A DNA stretch of 64,000 bases from Flavobacteriaceae bacterium D16 (GTDB lineage Bacteria > Bacteroidota > Bacteroidia > Flavobacteriales > Flavobacteriaceae), in NCBI GenBank assembly GCA_021295155.1, contig JAJTJC010000036.1, forward strand, positions 1,209,690 to 1,273,689, written 5' to 3'. Both the position numbers and the translations under genes were made by a program. Positions 1 through 9,164 of this stretch are shown here, piece by piece. The notes beneath the pieces were generated by a model. It did not search any database. It saw only the letters and a list, made by a program, of their open reading frames with translations, and was not told the DNA's origin. Numbering within the stretch: position 1 is the first letter of the stretch; each line of letters starts with the position of its first letter.

Positions 1-119
1 CCAACCTTATCGATTGTTGATGATGCGATTGTAGAGGGTAATGAGACGATCGACTTGGGCTTAAGCGCACCGACAGGTGATGCGAGTTTAGGAGCACAGA
101 CCACTACTACCTATACCAT
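1..119. repeat. Calx-beta tandem repeat, copy A (identical to 364-482)
   Basis: These 119 bases are identical to 364-482, a period of 363 bp (121 codons). The repeat unit clearly continues upstream of the window. Identity at the DNA level, not just at the protein level, points to recent duplication or gene conversion of a Calx-beta module. Confidence 0.9.
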
Positions 120-3100
120 CAATGATGACGATAGTGTTACGGTAGTGTTTTCCCAGGCCACGGGATCAGACTCAGAGGCAGTAGGGGGGAATCTACCGAC
201 CTTGTTTGTAACGGGTACGGTAAGTGCAGCTACTACGGTAACGGTAACGGCCACTGGAGGTACGGCTACCGGAGGTGGTACGGATTACAATTTTACTTCT
301 CCTCAGGTTGTAAATATACCTGCAGGGACCTATGACGGTACTGCTACAACCCAGATAACGATCCCAACCTTATCGATTGTTGATGATGCGATTGTAGAGG
401 GTAATGAGACGATCGACTTGGGCTTAAGCGCACCGACAGGTGATGCGAGTTTAGGAGCACAGACCACTACTACCTATACCATTATTAATGATGACAGCGC
501 TACCTTATCCATTGTGGCAACTACCCAGGCAGCTGAGGATGCTACTGATGGTTTGTTTACTATTACTACTTCAAACCAGTTTCCCACGGCTACAACAGTG
601 ACATTTACGGTAGGTGGAACTGCAATTGAAGGAACTGATTATACCGCCATAGGTGCTGCTGTTCTCTTTCCTGCGAACACTGCTTCGGTTACCATACCGG
701 TGGAGGTATTAACAGATGCTATTTTTGAAGGTGACGAGACCGTCATTATTACCATGACGGGAACAAATAATGGTAATGTTACCATTGGCAGTCCTGCCTC
801 CGCTACAGTTACTATAACGGACAACGATAATGCAACATTAACCATAGTAGATGCAAGCGCTTCGGAAGACGTAGCAGGTGGGAACATGGTTTTTACAGTC
901 ACCTTAAATAATGATGTTGCCTCAGGAACAGAAGTCAGCTTTACATTTTCAGACGGCACAGCCACTTCAGCAGATTATTCTGGCACTCCGGGGATCTTAA
1001 TATTTGACGGCAATGCCGGAGAAGTGGAAACTATCACGGTTGCTATTACCAATGACGCATTATTTGAAGGAACTGAGAATTTCATTGTGAATCTGGGTAC
1101 TCCTACGAACGGAGTTACCGTGATCGGTTCTCCTGCAACTGGAACTATAACAGATGACGATACAGCATTGCTAACAATTACTAATGAAACAGTAGCTGAG
1201 GATGTTGCTGGCGGTAATATGGTCTTTACGGTTACTCTTGATAATGCTGTAGCCGGAGGTACACAGGTGGACTATACCTTCACGGATGGTACAGCAACTA
1301 ACGGAGCTGATTACACAGGTACTCCAGGTACGCTTAATTTTACGGGTACTGCAGGTGAGACCGATAACATAACGGTTCCTATCATAGATGACGGCCTTGT
1401 AGAAGGAACAGAAACCTTTACCGTTACTTTGGAAACGCCATCTAACGGCGTTGGCACTAGCGGTTCTCCTGCAACAGGTTCGATCACCAATGATGATTCT
1501 GCTTCCATCAGTGTCAATGATCCGACTCCTGTTAATGAAGGGGATACAGGAATCCAATCAATTACATTTACAGTTACACTTGGACAGTCTGATCCCACAG
1601 CTCCCATTACGGTAAACTATCTGATTTCCGGAGGTAATGAAGACACGACTTCCAGTACCTTAACCTTTCCGACCGGGACTACCGTCCTGTCCCAGGATAT
1701 CGTTGTAACCACTAACGGCGATACGGATCTGGAAGGGAACGAAACGGTCCAGATTACACTGAGTAATGCAAGTAGCAATGCCAGTATCGCAAAGGCGACA
1801 GGAACCAGTAGTTTCCTTAATGATGACCAGGCTAATATTTCTGTTAATGATCCTACCCCGGTCCCAGAAGGAAATTCCGCAACGGCTTTGATTAATTTCG
1901 AAGTAAGTATTGACCAATCTGATCCTTCTAATGATATTACCGTAGATTATACAATTAGTGGTGGAAATGAAGATAGCGATACAGGTACAGTAACCTTTAC
2001 AGCTGGTACCCCTTCTCTGATTCAAACCATCCCGGTGACTACTAATGGTGATACCACAGTTGAAGCCGATGAGCCAGTATCGATCACGCTGAATAATCCC
2101 TCTTCTAATGCCTTAATTTCAAAAGTTGCGGGGACTAGTAGTTTTACTAATGACGATCAGGTACTTATTACCATAAACGACCCGGCTACAGTTCCGGAGG
2201 GGGATTCAGGCACAACAACCCTGACCTTTACGGTTAGTATTGACCAGGCCGATCCCAATAATGCGGTTACTGTTAATTATTTAATTGGCGGAGGTAATGA
2301 AAGTGGAACCAGTAGCAGCCTTTCTTTTCCTGCTGGCACCACTACACTCTCTCAGGATATCACGGTCACCACTACAGGAGATACCGCTGTGGAAGCGGAT
2401 GAACCCGTAACAGTTACTCTTAGCGGACCAAGTGGGAATGCAGTGCTGGATGCTGACAATGTGGGTAGTAGTAGTTTCACCAACGATGATTCGAGTACCA
2501 TCAGTATTAATGATCCCACTGCAGTACCTGAAGGGGATACTGGTACCGCTACCATCACCTTTACTGTTTCCCTGGGTCAGGCAGATCCTAATAATCCTAT
2601 TACGGTAGATTATCTTATTAGTGGGGGTAGTGAAAATGGTACAGGATCTACCCTAACTTTTCCAGCGAATACCACAAGTTTAACGGCGGACATAAATGTA
2701 ACAACTCCAGGTGATTTTATTGTACAGAACGATTTACCTGTTTCCGTTACACTCAGTAACCCTAGTGGTAATGCCACTCTGGCAACGGACAACGTGGGTG
2801 AAAGTGCCTTTTTAGATGATGATGTAGCTGGTTTTACGGTTTCTCCACTATCCTTAAATACCGTTGAAGGCGGTACTTCCGTAACATTTGATGTAGTATT
2901 GGATGCCGCTCCCGCAACTGAGGTTATTCTCGATGTGACTTCTCAGGATACAACGGAGGGAACCGTTAGCCCTTCAAGCCTTACGTTTACTACAGCCAAT
3001 TGGGATTTGGTCAGACAAGTTACGGTCAGCCCATTTAACGATGTGCTGGTAGATGGAACACAAAATTACGACATCTCTATATCGGTAGATGATTTGAATA

Positions 3101-5868
3101 GCAATGACTTTTTTGACCCACTCCCAGATCAGTTTGTAAATGTAACCAACGATGATGATGACGCTGCAGGTATTTTTGTTTCTGCGATTAGTGGGAACAC
3201 TTCTGAGGACGGGGTAACAGCTACTTTTACTGTTTTTTTAGAAAGTGAACCCAGTGGTGATGTCAATATTCCTTTAACCAGCAGTGATTTAGGAGAAGGA
3301 ACTATTCCCATTACAAGTATAACTTTGAATAGTTCAAATTGGGATACTGGTGTTCCTGTTACCGTAACGGGTATTAACGATGATTTGGTAGATGGCCCCG
3401 TGACTTTCAGCATTGTAACCGGAAATGTGACCTCCGCAGATGCTAATTATGATGTGCTTACAGGGATCGATATCCAAGACATTACCGTTGTTAACAATGA
3501 TAATGATGTGGGTAACCTAAGCATAAGTAATGTAACGGTAAATGAGGATGATGGTACTGCCGATATAGAAGTGACGATCATTGAACAAGTGGAAGGTGGC
3601 TTTACGGTAGATTTTGTTACTACCGATAATACAGCAACTGCAGGTCAGGATTATACCGCTTCCAGCGGGACTATAACCTTCATAGGAGACCCGGGAGAGG
3701 TACAAATCATCTCCGTCCCTATTATTGATGACGGTATTGTAGAGAGTAGTGAGTTTTTAATTGTGAATATTAATAATGTAATAGCCAATGGAAATATTAA
3801 TATTACTAAAGCCCTCGGGGTAGTAAGTATTATTGATAACGAAGCCCCTAATGTGACTGTTGATGATATTGTGGTGAATGAAGGTGACGGCAACGCAGTA
3901 TTTACCCTAACATTGAATGGAGGGAATGTTCCTGGTGGATTCACAGTGAATTACAGCACTCAGGACAGCACGGCCGTAGTTGGTTCAGATTATGGCATAC
4001 TTAATGACAACAACCCTATATCCGGCACAGTTAACTTTACAGGAGCGGATGGGCAATTCCGAACTGTTTCTATTCCCCTTTTAGAGGATACCGTAGTGGA
4101 GCAGGCTGATGAGATTTTCTTTTTAAATCTGAATAGCATTTTAGGATCAAGTCTTGTTAATATTGGAAATCCCAGGGGAGTGGCTACCATAACAGATAAC
4201 GATGTTTGTCCTGCTGGTACTGATGCTCCATTATTGGATCCCGCCGTACCTACTTCATTTTGTGATGTCACTGGTCAGGACCTTGATGAATATACCAATA
4301 GTGTGCCTCCGGCGGGAACAGAATTACGCTGGACCAACGATCTGGCCAATATATTGGATCCTGCAACGCATTTAATAAACGCGGTAGTAACCTCAGATTT
4401 TCCTGGAACCTATTATGGATTTTTCTTTGATGTGGCCAATAATTGCGCGAGCCCGGTTCTCGAAGTGACCCTGGAATTCAATACTACACCAGCACCGGTT
4501 AGCGCAACTGGAGCTGATATCTGTGGTGAGGGATCTGCCACCATAAACGCCATATTCTCAGAAGGTACAGTAAGTTGGTATGCCACTGAAACAGGGGGTA
4601 CCCCTTTAGGTACAGGTGAAGACTTTATTACTCCAACAATTACCGAAACAACCATATTCTATGCGGAAGGAAATGCCAACGGCTGTATTACACCAAGGGT
4701 TGCTGTTACAGTTACGGTTTTAATTCCTCCAAATGCTGGAATCCCTTCAGATGGAGCTATATGTAGTGTAGACGTTAATGGACCCACCATCATTGATCTG
4801 GATGATCAGCTTAGTGGAGCAGACCCTGGAAACTGGGCTATTACTACAGACCCCTCTGGTGGCCAGGTAGCCTTTGATGCAGACAACATTGTTGATTTTG
4901 CTGGACTTCCTGATGGCGATTATGTTTTTACCTATACCACTACTGACGCCCAGGCACCATGTACAAATGAATCAGTACAAATTACCATAACGGTTACAGA
5001 GTGCTCTGAGGATACCGATAACGATGGTCTTACAGACGGACAGGAGGTAGGTATTGGCACTGATCCTAGCAATCCCGACACTGATGGGGATGGGTTGACT
5101 GATGGAGAGGAAGTAAACAATATAGATGATCCAAATACAACTGCAGTTCCAGAGCGTACAAGTAATCCTTTAGACCCCTGTGATCCTTTCCTGACAGAAA
5201 ACTGTAACCCAGAACCGATAGACCTGAGTGTTGAAAAAGTAGCAAGTGTCGCTCAGGCCATCGCAGGGGATCAAGTAATTTTCACAATAACAGTTACAAA
5301 CCTGTCCACTAGTAGGGTTGTCGACATAGAGGTTACTGATGTTCTGGAAGATGATTTTATATATATTTCGGATATACCTGCTGCCGGTAGTTATGATCCG
5401 CAAACCGGTTTTTGGTCGATTCCTGAACTATTAGAAGGTGAGGTTATTAACTTGAGCATTACGGTACAGATTAATCCCGAATTGGATGCATTTGTTACCT
5501 TGAATAACACGGCTTTGCTTACATCGTCATTGCCTGCCGATAACAATGCAGACAACAACTCTTCCTCTGTAAGTATTGAGGCTAGTCCGGAGATTCCGGA
5601 TGATTGTGGAATACAATTTAACCAGTTCTCCCCGAATGGTGATGGAACTAATGATTTACTAATTGTAAACTGTATAGAACTTTTCCCAAATAATAGTCTG
5701 GAGATATTTGATCGATACGGGAACAGCGTGTTTTCAGCAAAAGGATACAATAATACCTGGGATGGAACTGGCAAAAACGGCGAGTTACCAAAGGGTACCT
5801 ATTTTTACATTCTCGATTTTGGTGAAGGAGAGGAAGTACGTAAGGGATGGATCCAAATAATTCGATAG
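1..5868 (+). CDS. Giant Calx-beta repeat adhesin, T9SS type B cargo (5' end outside window)
   Basis: The frame is open from base 1, so the true start lies upstream; 1955 residues are visible. About 12-13 Calx-beta-like modules of roughly 105-121 residues fill residues 1 to about 1400, each ending in a Ca-binding-type acidic turn (NDDS, TDND, DDDT). Ig-like beta modules follow (about 1410-1660), then thrombospondin type 3 repeats (about 1669-1715, DTDNDGLTDGQE and DTDGDGLTDGEE), a DUF11 module (about 1740-1863) and a C-terminal CHU_C / type B T9SS sorting domain (about 1870-1955, FSPNGDGTND and NTWDGTGKNG). Such proteins are exported through SprA and held at the cell surface; SprB of Flavobacterium johnsoniae is the known example. 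It probably acts as a Ca-stabilised surface adhesin or gliding-type filament; the ligand is unknown. The stop lies 4 bp before a PorP/SprF gene, suggesting one operon with its secretion partners. Confidence 0.9.
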   Translation, partial: PTLSIVDDAIVEGNETIDLGLSAPTGDASLGAQTTTTYTINDDDSVTVVFSQATGSDSEAVGGNLPTLFVTGTVSAATTVTVTATGGTATGGGTDYNFTSPQVVNIPAGTYDGTATTQITIPTLSIVDDAIVEGNETIDLGLSAPTGDASLGAQTTTTYTIINDDSATLSIVATTQAAEDATDGLFTITTSNQFPTATTVTFTVGGTAIEGTDYTAIGAAVLFPANTASVTIPVEVLTDAIFEGDETVIITMTGTNNGNVTIGSPASATVTITDNDNATLTIVDASASEDVAGGNMVFTVTLNNDVASGTEVSFTFSDGTATSADYSGTPGILIFDGNAGEVETITVAITNDALFEGTENFIVNLGTPTNGVTVIGSPATGTITDDDTALLTITNETVAEDVAGGNMVFTVTLDNAVAGGTQVDYTFTDGTATNGADYTGTPGTLNFTGTAGETDNITVPIIDDGLVEGTETFTVTLETPSNGVGTSGSPATGSITNDDSASISVNDPTPVNEGDTGIQSITFTVTLGQSDPTAPITVNYLISGGNEDTTSSTLTFPTGTTVLSQDIVVTTNGDTDLEGNETVQITLSNASSNASIAKATGTSSFLNDDQANISVNDPTPVPEGNSATALINFEVSIDQSDPSNDITVDYTISGGNEDSDTGTVTFTAGTPSLIQTIPVTTNGDTTVEADEPVSITLNNPSSNALISKVAGTSSFTNDDQVLITINDPATVPEGDSGTTTLTFTVSIDQADPNNAVTVNYLIGGGNESGTSSSLSFPAGTTTLSQDITVTTTGDTAVEADEPVTVTLSGPSGNAVLDADNVGSSSFTNDDSSTISINDPTAVPEGDTGTATITFTVSLGQADPNNPITVDYLISGGSENGTGSTLTFPANTTSLTADINVTTPGDFIVQNDLPVSVTLSNPSGNATLATDNVGESAFLDDDVAGFTVSPLSLNTVEGGTSVTFDVVLDAAPATEVILDVTSQDTTEGTVSPSSLTFTTANWDLVRQVTVSPFNDVLVDGTQNYDISISVDDLNSNDFFDPLPDQFVNVTNDDDDAAGIFVSAISGNTSEDGVTATFTVFLESEPSGDVNIPLTSSDLGEGTIPITSITLNSSNWDTGVPVTVTGINDDLVDGPVTFSIVTGNVTSADANYDVLTGIDIQDITVVNNDNDVGNLSISNVTVNEDDGTADIEVTIIEQVEGGFTVDFVTTDNTATAGQDYTASSGTITFIGDPGEVQIISVPIIDDGIVESSEFLIVNINNVIANGNINITKALGVVSIIDNEAPNVTVDDIVVNEGDGNAVFTLTLNGGNVPGGFTVNYSTQDSTAVVGSDYGILNDNNPISGTVNFTGADGQFRTVSIPLLEDTVVEQADEIFFLNLNSILGSSLVNIGNPRGVATITDNDVCPAGTDAPLLDPAVPTSFCDVTGQDLDEYTNSVPPAGTELRWTNDLANILDPATHLINAVVTSDFPGTYYGFFFDVANNCASPVLEVTLEFNTTPAPVSATGADICGEGSATINAIFSEGTVSWYATETGGTPLGTGEDFITPTITETTIFYAEGNANGCITPRVAVTVTVLIPPNAGIPSDGAICSVDVNGPTIIDLDDQLSGADPGNWAITTDPSGGQVAFDADNIVDFAGLPDGDYVFTYTTTDAQAPCTNESVQITITVTECSEDTDNDGLTDGQEVGIGTDPSNPDTDGDGLTDGEEVNNIDDPNTTAVPERTSNPLDPCDPFLTENCNPEPIDLSVEKVASVAQAIAGDQVIFTITVTNLSTSRVVDIEVTDVLEDDFIYISDIPAAGSYDPQTGFWSIPELLEGEVINLSITVQINPELDAFVTLNNTALLTSSLPADNNADNNSSSVSIEASPEIPDDCGIQFNQFSPNGDGTNDLLIVNCIELFPNNSLEIFDRYGNSVFSAKGYNNTWDGTGKNGELPKGTYFYILDFGEGEEVRKGWIQIIR
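364..482. repeat. Calx-beta tandem repeat, copy B (identical to 1-119)
   Basis: Second copy of the exact 119-base direct repeat. The copies diverge immediately afterwards, one reading ATCAATGAT and the other ATTATTAATGAT. Later modules of the gene are diverged in DNA. Confidence 0.9.
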
Positions 5869-5872
5869 CAAC

Positions 5873-6850
5873 ATGGCCTTGGATACCTACATAAAGAACC
5901 TTTTTTACTTAATCATTGTCCTAACATGTAGTACCATGACTTACGGTCAATTAGAGCCGCAGTATACACAATATATGTATAACATAGGAAGCTTTAACCC
6001 TGGATACGTAGGTTCTGTAGAAAAGGCTGAAATTGCCGCTATGTACAGGGCACAATGGATAGATATTGATGGGGCTCCGCGAACTTTGCGTTTTGGGGCT
6101 AATATTCCTATGGCAAATGGTAAAAATGGTTTAGGATTTAACGTTATCAGTGACCAGCTTGGACCTACAAGTCAGACATTTTTCGACGCATCATATTCAT
6201 TTCAAGTTAATTTATCAGCCGACACCTATTTGTCTTTTGGGGTAGACGCTGGTGGTGGTATCTTGGATATTGACTTTACCAAAGGTAATTTTCAAGACCC
6301 CAATGAACCATTATTGAATACAACAGTCTTCAATAAATTTTATCCAACCGTAGGGGCCGGGATTTTCATGTATGCAGAGGATTGGTATTTAGGGGCTTCC
6401 GTACCCAATTTTTTAACAGGCATCACCAAAGATGAGGAGGTGGCAGCGCTTTTTAACGATCGCGTACAAGTACATCTTATAGGTGGTGCCGTGTTAGATC
6501 TGGGAGACCAATTTAAGTTTAAACCTGCTTTGCTTGCTAGTTATTTTGAAGGCCTTCCTTTTAGGTTGGATATTTCTGCTAACTTTTTATTTAATGATAT
6601 TTTTACATTTGGAGCAGGATATCGTATAGATAATGCATTAAGTGGTCTTGCGGGTGTCCAGATTTCTAGCGGTATGTTTTTAGGTTATTCATATGACTAC
6701 AGTACAAATGCTCTCGCCCAATACAATCAGGGATCACACGAAGTGATTCTGAAATTTTATCTCGGAGAAGGAGGTAACAGAGGCAAACAGAATCGCTCAA
6801 AAAATAAAAAAGGTAAACCAGAACAAATCGATTCGCCAAGATTTTTTTAG
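5873..6850 (+). CDS. PorP/SprF family type IX secretion outer-membrane protein
   Basis: This 325-residue protein has a signal peptide (about residues 1-26, ending TYGQ) followed by the family opening LEPQYTQYMYN and a series of amphipathic beta strands, as in an outer-membrane barrel. The PorP/SprF family members pair with SprB-like type B cargo; SprF of F. johnsoniae is required for SprB secretion or attachment. The gene starts 4 bp after the adhesin stop, and its own stop abuts the next ATG without a gap. It is therefore probably the dedicated outer-membrane partner of the adhesin rather than the core PorP of the secretion machine. The C-terminal tail is basic (KQNRSKNKKGK) and may be periplasmic. 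Confidence 0.88.
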   Translation: MALDTYIKNLFYLIIVLTCSTMTYGQLEPQYTQYMYNIGSFNPGYVGSVEKAEIAAMYRAQWIDIDGAPRTLRFGANIPMANGKNGLGFNVISDQLGPTSQTFFDASYSFQVNLSADTYLSFGVDAGGGILDIDFTKGNFQDPNEPLLNTTVFNKFYPTVGAGIFMYAEDWYLGASVPNFLTGITKDEEVAALFNDRVQVHLIGGAVLDLGDQFKFKPALLASYFEGLPFRLDISANFLFNDIFTFGAGYRIDNALSGLAGVQISSGMFLGYSYDYSTNALAQYNQGSHEVILKFYLGEGGNRGKQNRSKNKKGKPEQIDSPRFF

Positions 6851-8797
6851 ATGAGAAACAGGATTGCAATAACATATCTATTGATTTCCTTCTTGCTGTC
6901 TGCAGGGTTTACCCTAAATGCTCAGGAAAACATGTCGCGAGCAGACGTGCTTTTTTACCAGTACCAGTATCAGCAGGCAATTACGGAATATCTTGAGGAA
7001 CAGGAAAAGAACCCGCTATCTAACCAGCAACTGCTTAACCTTGCTGACGCCTATTTTAAGACCGGCAACAAGGAAAAGGCAAGGACTATCTTCCTGGAGG
7101 TTTTTAAGCGAGATAGCAACATGGATGCTTCCTATTTTAATAGGATGTTACTGGCAATGTCAAACGAAAACAGTGGAGATCGTGTCAAAGCTTTTTTAGA
7201 AACTCGTAAAACAGATTTTACTGCAGAATTTCTGGAGAATGTCCAGTTTAACTTTGACCTTATGGAAAAAGAAGCGGCAGGCGTTCTGGATTTCCAGTTA
7301 TTCAATGTACAGGCGAATTCTTCAACATCCGATTTTTCACCTTCTTTTTTCAAGGATCAATTGCTTTTTGCCAGCTCAAGGGGATACAAAAAAAAAGAGG
7401 TTTATGGTCCCACAGGAGAGGCCTATACAGACATTTTCCTGGCTTATGTGAACATAACGGGCGATATTATCAGTGCAAACCATTTTAAGGGAATTCCAGA
7501 AACTCCATTCCATCAGGCCACTCCTTTTTATGCCGAATCAAGGGATCTACTCTTCTATGTAAGATCCAATATTGAAAATGAAGAGATGTTGTTCAGTGAT
7601 GAAGGGAAAAACACTCTAGCAATTGGGTTGGTTGATAGTTCTGGAGAATTTCGATATGCCTTTAGAGACCAGAACACCTCATTTTATTATCCCTTCTTTG
7701 ATGAACAAAATGAGAAACTCTATTTTGCTGCTGATCTGGAAGGCGGTTATGGGGGTACAGACTTGTATTACGTGTACACTAATAATGGACTTATTATGTC
7801 GTCTCCGGTAAACCTGGGGCCCAGAATTAACGGACCTGGAAATGAGATAGCACCCTTTATTTTTGAGAACAGCCTGTATTTTTCCTCTGATGTTTTCTAT
7901 GGTTTTGGAGGTATGGATGTGTATAGTTCAAAGATCCTTGGTAACGACTCCTTTAGTATTCCCGTGAATTTAGGTAATGAAATAAATACCAAATACGATG
8001 AGTTTGGGTTTATTATCAGAAACTTCGGGGACGAGAGTTTACTGGGTTATTTCGCCTCTAATCGCCCTGGAGGAAAGGGCAAGGATGATCTTTATGGATT
8101 CAGGGTTGCAGAAAAACCTGGCATTAAAACCTTTGCCCTGAACGGGCGTATTGTTAATGAAGTTACCGGGATTATAGTCCCTGAGGCCTATATCAAAGTA
8201 CTTGATGGATCGGGAAATGTTCTTAAAGAACTCTATGCTGCGGACAATGGAACATATCAGTTCGAAATTCCCTGGGAGGAAGGGATAAGCCTGGAAGTAA
8301 CCAAAGACAAGTACTCCACTTACAGGGCTTCCTATGACGAAGCCCAAATGGAAGCGATTCAGGGATCACTTTTTGACATTTCCATCGCTTTTATTGAAGA
8401 CCTGGTTGAAGAAAAAGAGGGTCAAACCGTTATTAAACTAAACAAAGCCTATTTCAGGAGAGGTCAAAGTCAAATCACTCCCGAGTTAGCCCTGGAATTG
8501 GACAAGGTTGTAGACATAATTCAGAAATTTCCAGGATTGCAACTAAGGATTGAATCGCATACGGATAGCCGCGGTGGAGGTGCCACCAATTTCCGAATAT
8601 CCCAAAATCGTGCTAATGCTATCAAAGATTACCTGAAATCTCAGGGAGTGCCTGAATCCAATATCCTTTACGCGATTGGGTATGGGGAGGACAAGATCCT
8701 GAATGATTGCACAAACGGGGTATACTGTCTGGATACCTTCCATAAGCAAAATGAACGTCAGCTTATTGTAGTGCTGAACTACAATATCCTTTACTGA
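6851..8797 (+). CDS. OmpA-family protein with TPR, beta-propeller (PD40) and CNA-like domains
   Basis: This 648-residue protein begins with a signal peptide (ends LNAQ). TPR-like helices occupy about residues 28-125 (ADVLFYQYQYQQAITEY). Four or five WD40/PD40-like blades follow (about 150-420, with LLFASSRG, LYFAADLEGGYGGTDLYY, YFASNRPGGKGKDDLYGF), then a carboxypeptidase-regulatory-like domain (about 425-510) and an OmpA peptidoglycan-binding domain (about 530-648, ESHTDSRGGG and RISQNRANAIKDYL). This is the architecture of the OmpA-type proteins (PorE-like) found with PorP/SprF genes in Bacteroidota, thought to anchor the secretion or adhesin complex to peptidoglycan. The ATG directly abuts the preceding TAG, implying translational coupling. 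Confidence 0.88.
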   Translation: MRNRIAITYLLISFLLSAGFTLNAQENMSRADVLFYQYQYQQAITEYLEEQEKNPLSNQQLLNLADAYFKTGNKEKARTIFLEVFKRDSNMDASYFNRMLLAMSNENSGDRVKAFLETRKTDFTAEFLENVQFNFDLMEKEAAGVLDFQLFNVQANSSTSDFSPSFFKDQLLFASSRGYKKKEVYGPTGEAYTDIFLAYVNITGDIISANHFKGIPETPFHQATPFYAESRDLLFYVRSNIENEEMLFSDEGKNTLAIGLVDSSGEFRYAFRDQNTSFYYPFFDEQNEKLYFAADLEGGYGGTDLYYVYTNNGLIMSSPVNLGPRINGPGNEIAPFIFENSLYFSSDVFYGFGGMDVYSSKILGNDSFSIPVNLGNEINTKYDEFGFIIRNFGDESLLGYFASNRPGGKGKDDLYGFRVAEKPGIKTFALNGRIVNEVTGIIVPEAYIKVLDGSGNVLKELYAADNGTYQFEIPWEEGISLEVTKDKYSTYRASYDEAQMEAIQGSLFDISIAFIEDLVEEKEGQTVIKLNKAYFRRGQSQITPELALELDKVVDIIQKFPGLQLRIESHTDSRGGGATNFRISQNRANAIKDYLKSQGVPESNILYAIGYGEDKILNDCTNGVYCLDTFHKQNERQLIVVLNYNILY

Positions 8798-8882
8798 TAC
8801 TTGCCGTTTCTCCAAAAATCTTCCAAAGTTATTCCATCTGGCTGACAAGGAATATTTATATTTAAGGGTAAAGACCTTCTGT

Positions 8883-9140
8883 ATGAAGCATTCTGAGAAG
8901 TCGCAGAAATACTGGAAAAAGAACCTGCAATACCTGGCTATCTTACTTAGCCTGTGGGCTCTGGTTTCCTATGGGTTTGGTATCCTCCTAAAAGATACGC
9001 TGGACCAGATTCCGCTCGGGGGATTCAAACTGGGGTTTTGGTTTGCGCAACAAGGGTCTATTTATGTTTTTGTGATCCTGATTTTTGTCTATGTCTGGTT
9101 GATGAATCGCCTGGACAAGAAATACGGATACCAGGAATAA
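8883..9140 (+). CDS. DUF4212 small subunit of sodium/solute symporter
   Basis: This 85-residue protein has two transmembrane helices (about residues 17-38 and 52-75), with LLSLWALVSYGFGILL and the family-type segment FKLGFWFAQQGSIYVFVILIFVY. DUF4212 proteins are encoded immediately before VC_2705-type sodium:solute symporters and are regarded as their small subunit. Here the symporter starts 24 bp downstream. With acs next, the likely substrate is acetate or another short-chain monocarboxylate. Confidence 0.9.
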   Translation: MKHSEKSQKYWKKNLQYLAILLSLWALVSYGFGILLKDTLDQIPLGGFKLGFWFAQQGSIYVFVILIFVYVWLMNRLDKKYGYQE

Positions 9141-9164
9141 TTCCAGCCGATTAATACTTTTTAT

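Noticed and set aside
1-482. Possible CRISPR-like or mobile direct repeat
   Set aside because: The repeats lie in frame in one coding sequence with a 121-codon period, which explains them as protein modules.
639-5774. Many long open frames on the minus strand opposite the adhesin
   Set aside because: They run in repetitive, Thr/Asp-rich codons of the real gene, show no family features, and are shadows of the Calx-beta frame.
6918-7811. Alternate plus-strand frames within the OmpA-family gene
   Set aside because: They lack family features and overlap a full-length gene with clear domains.
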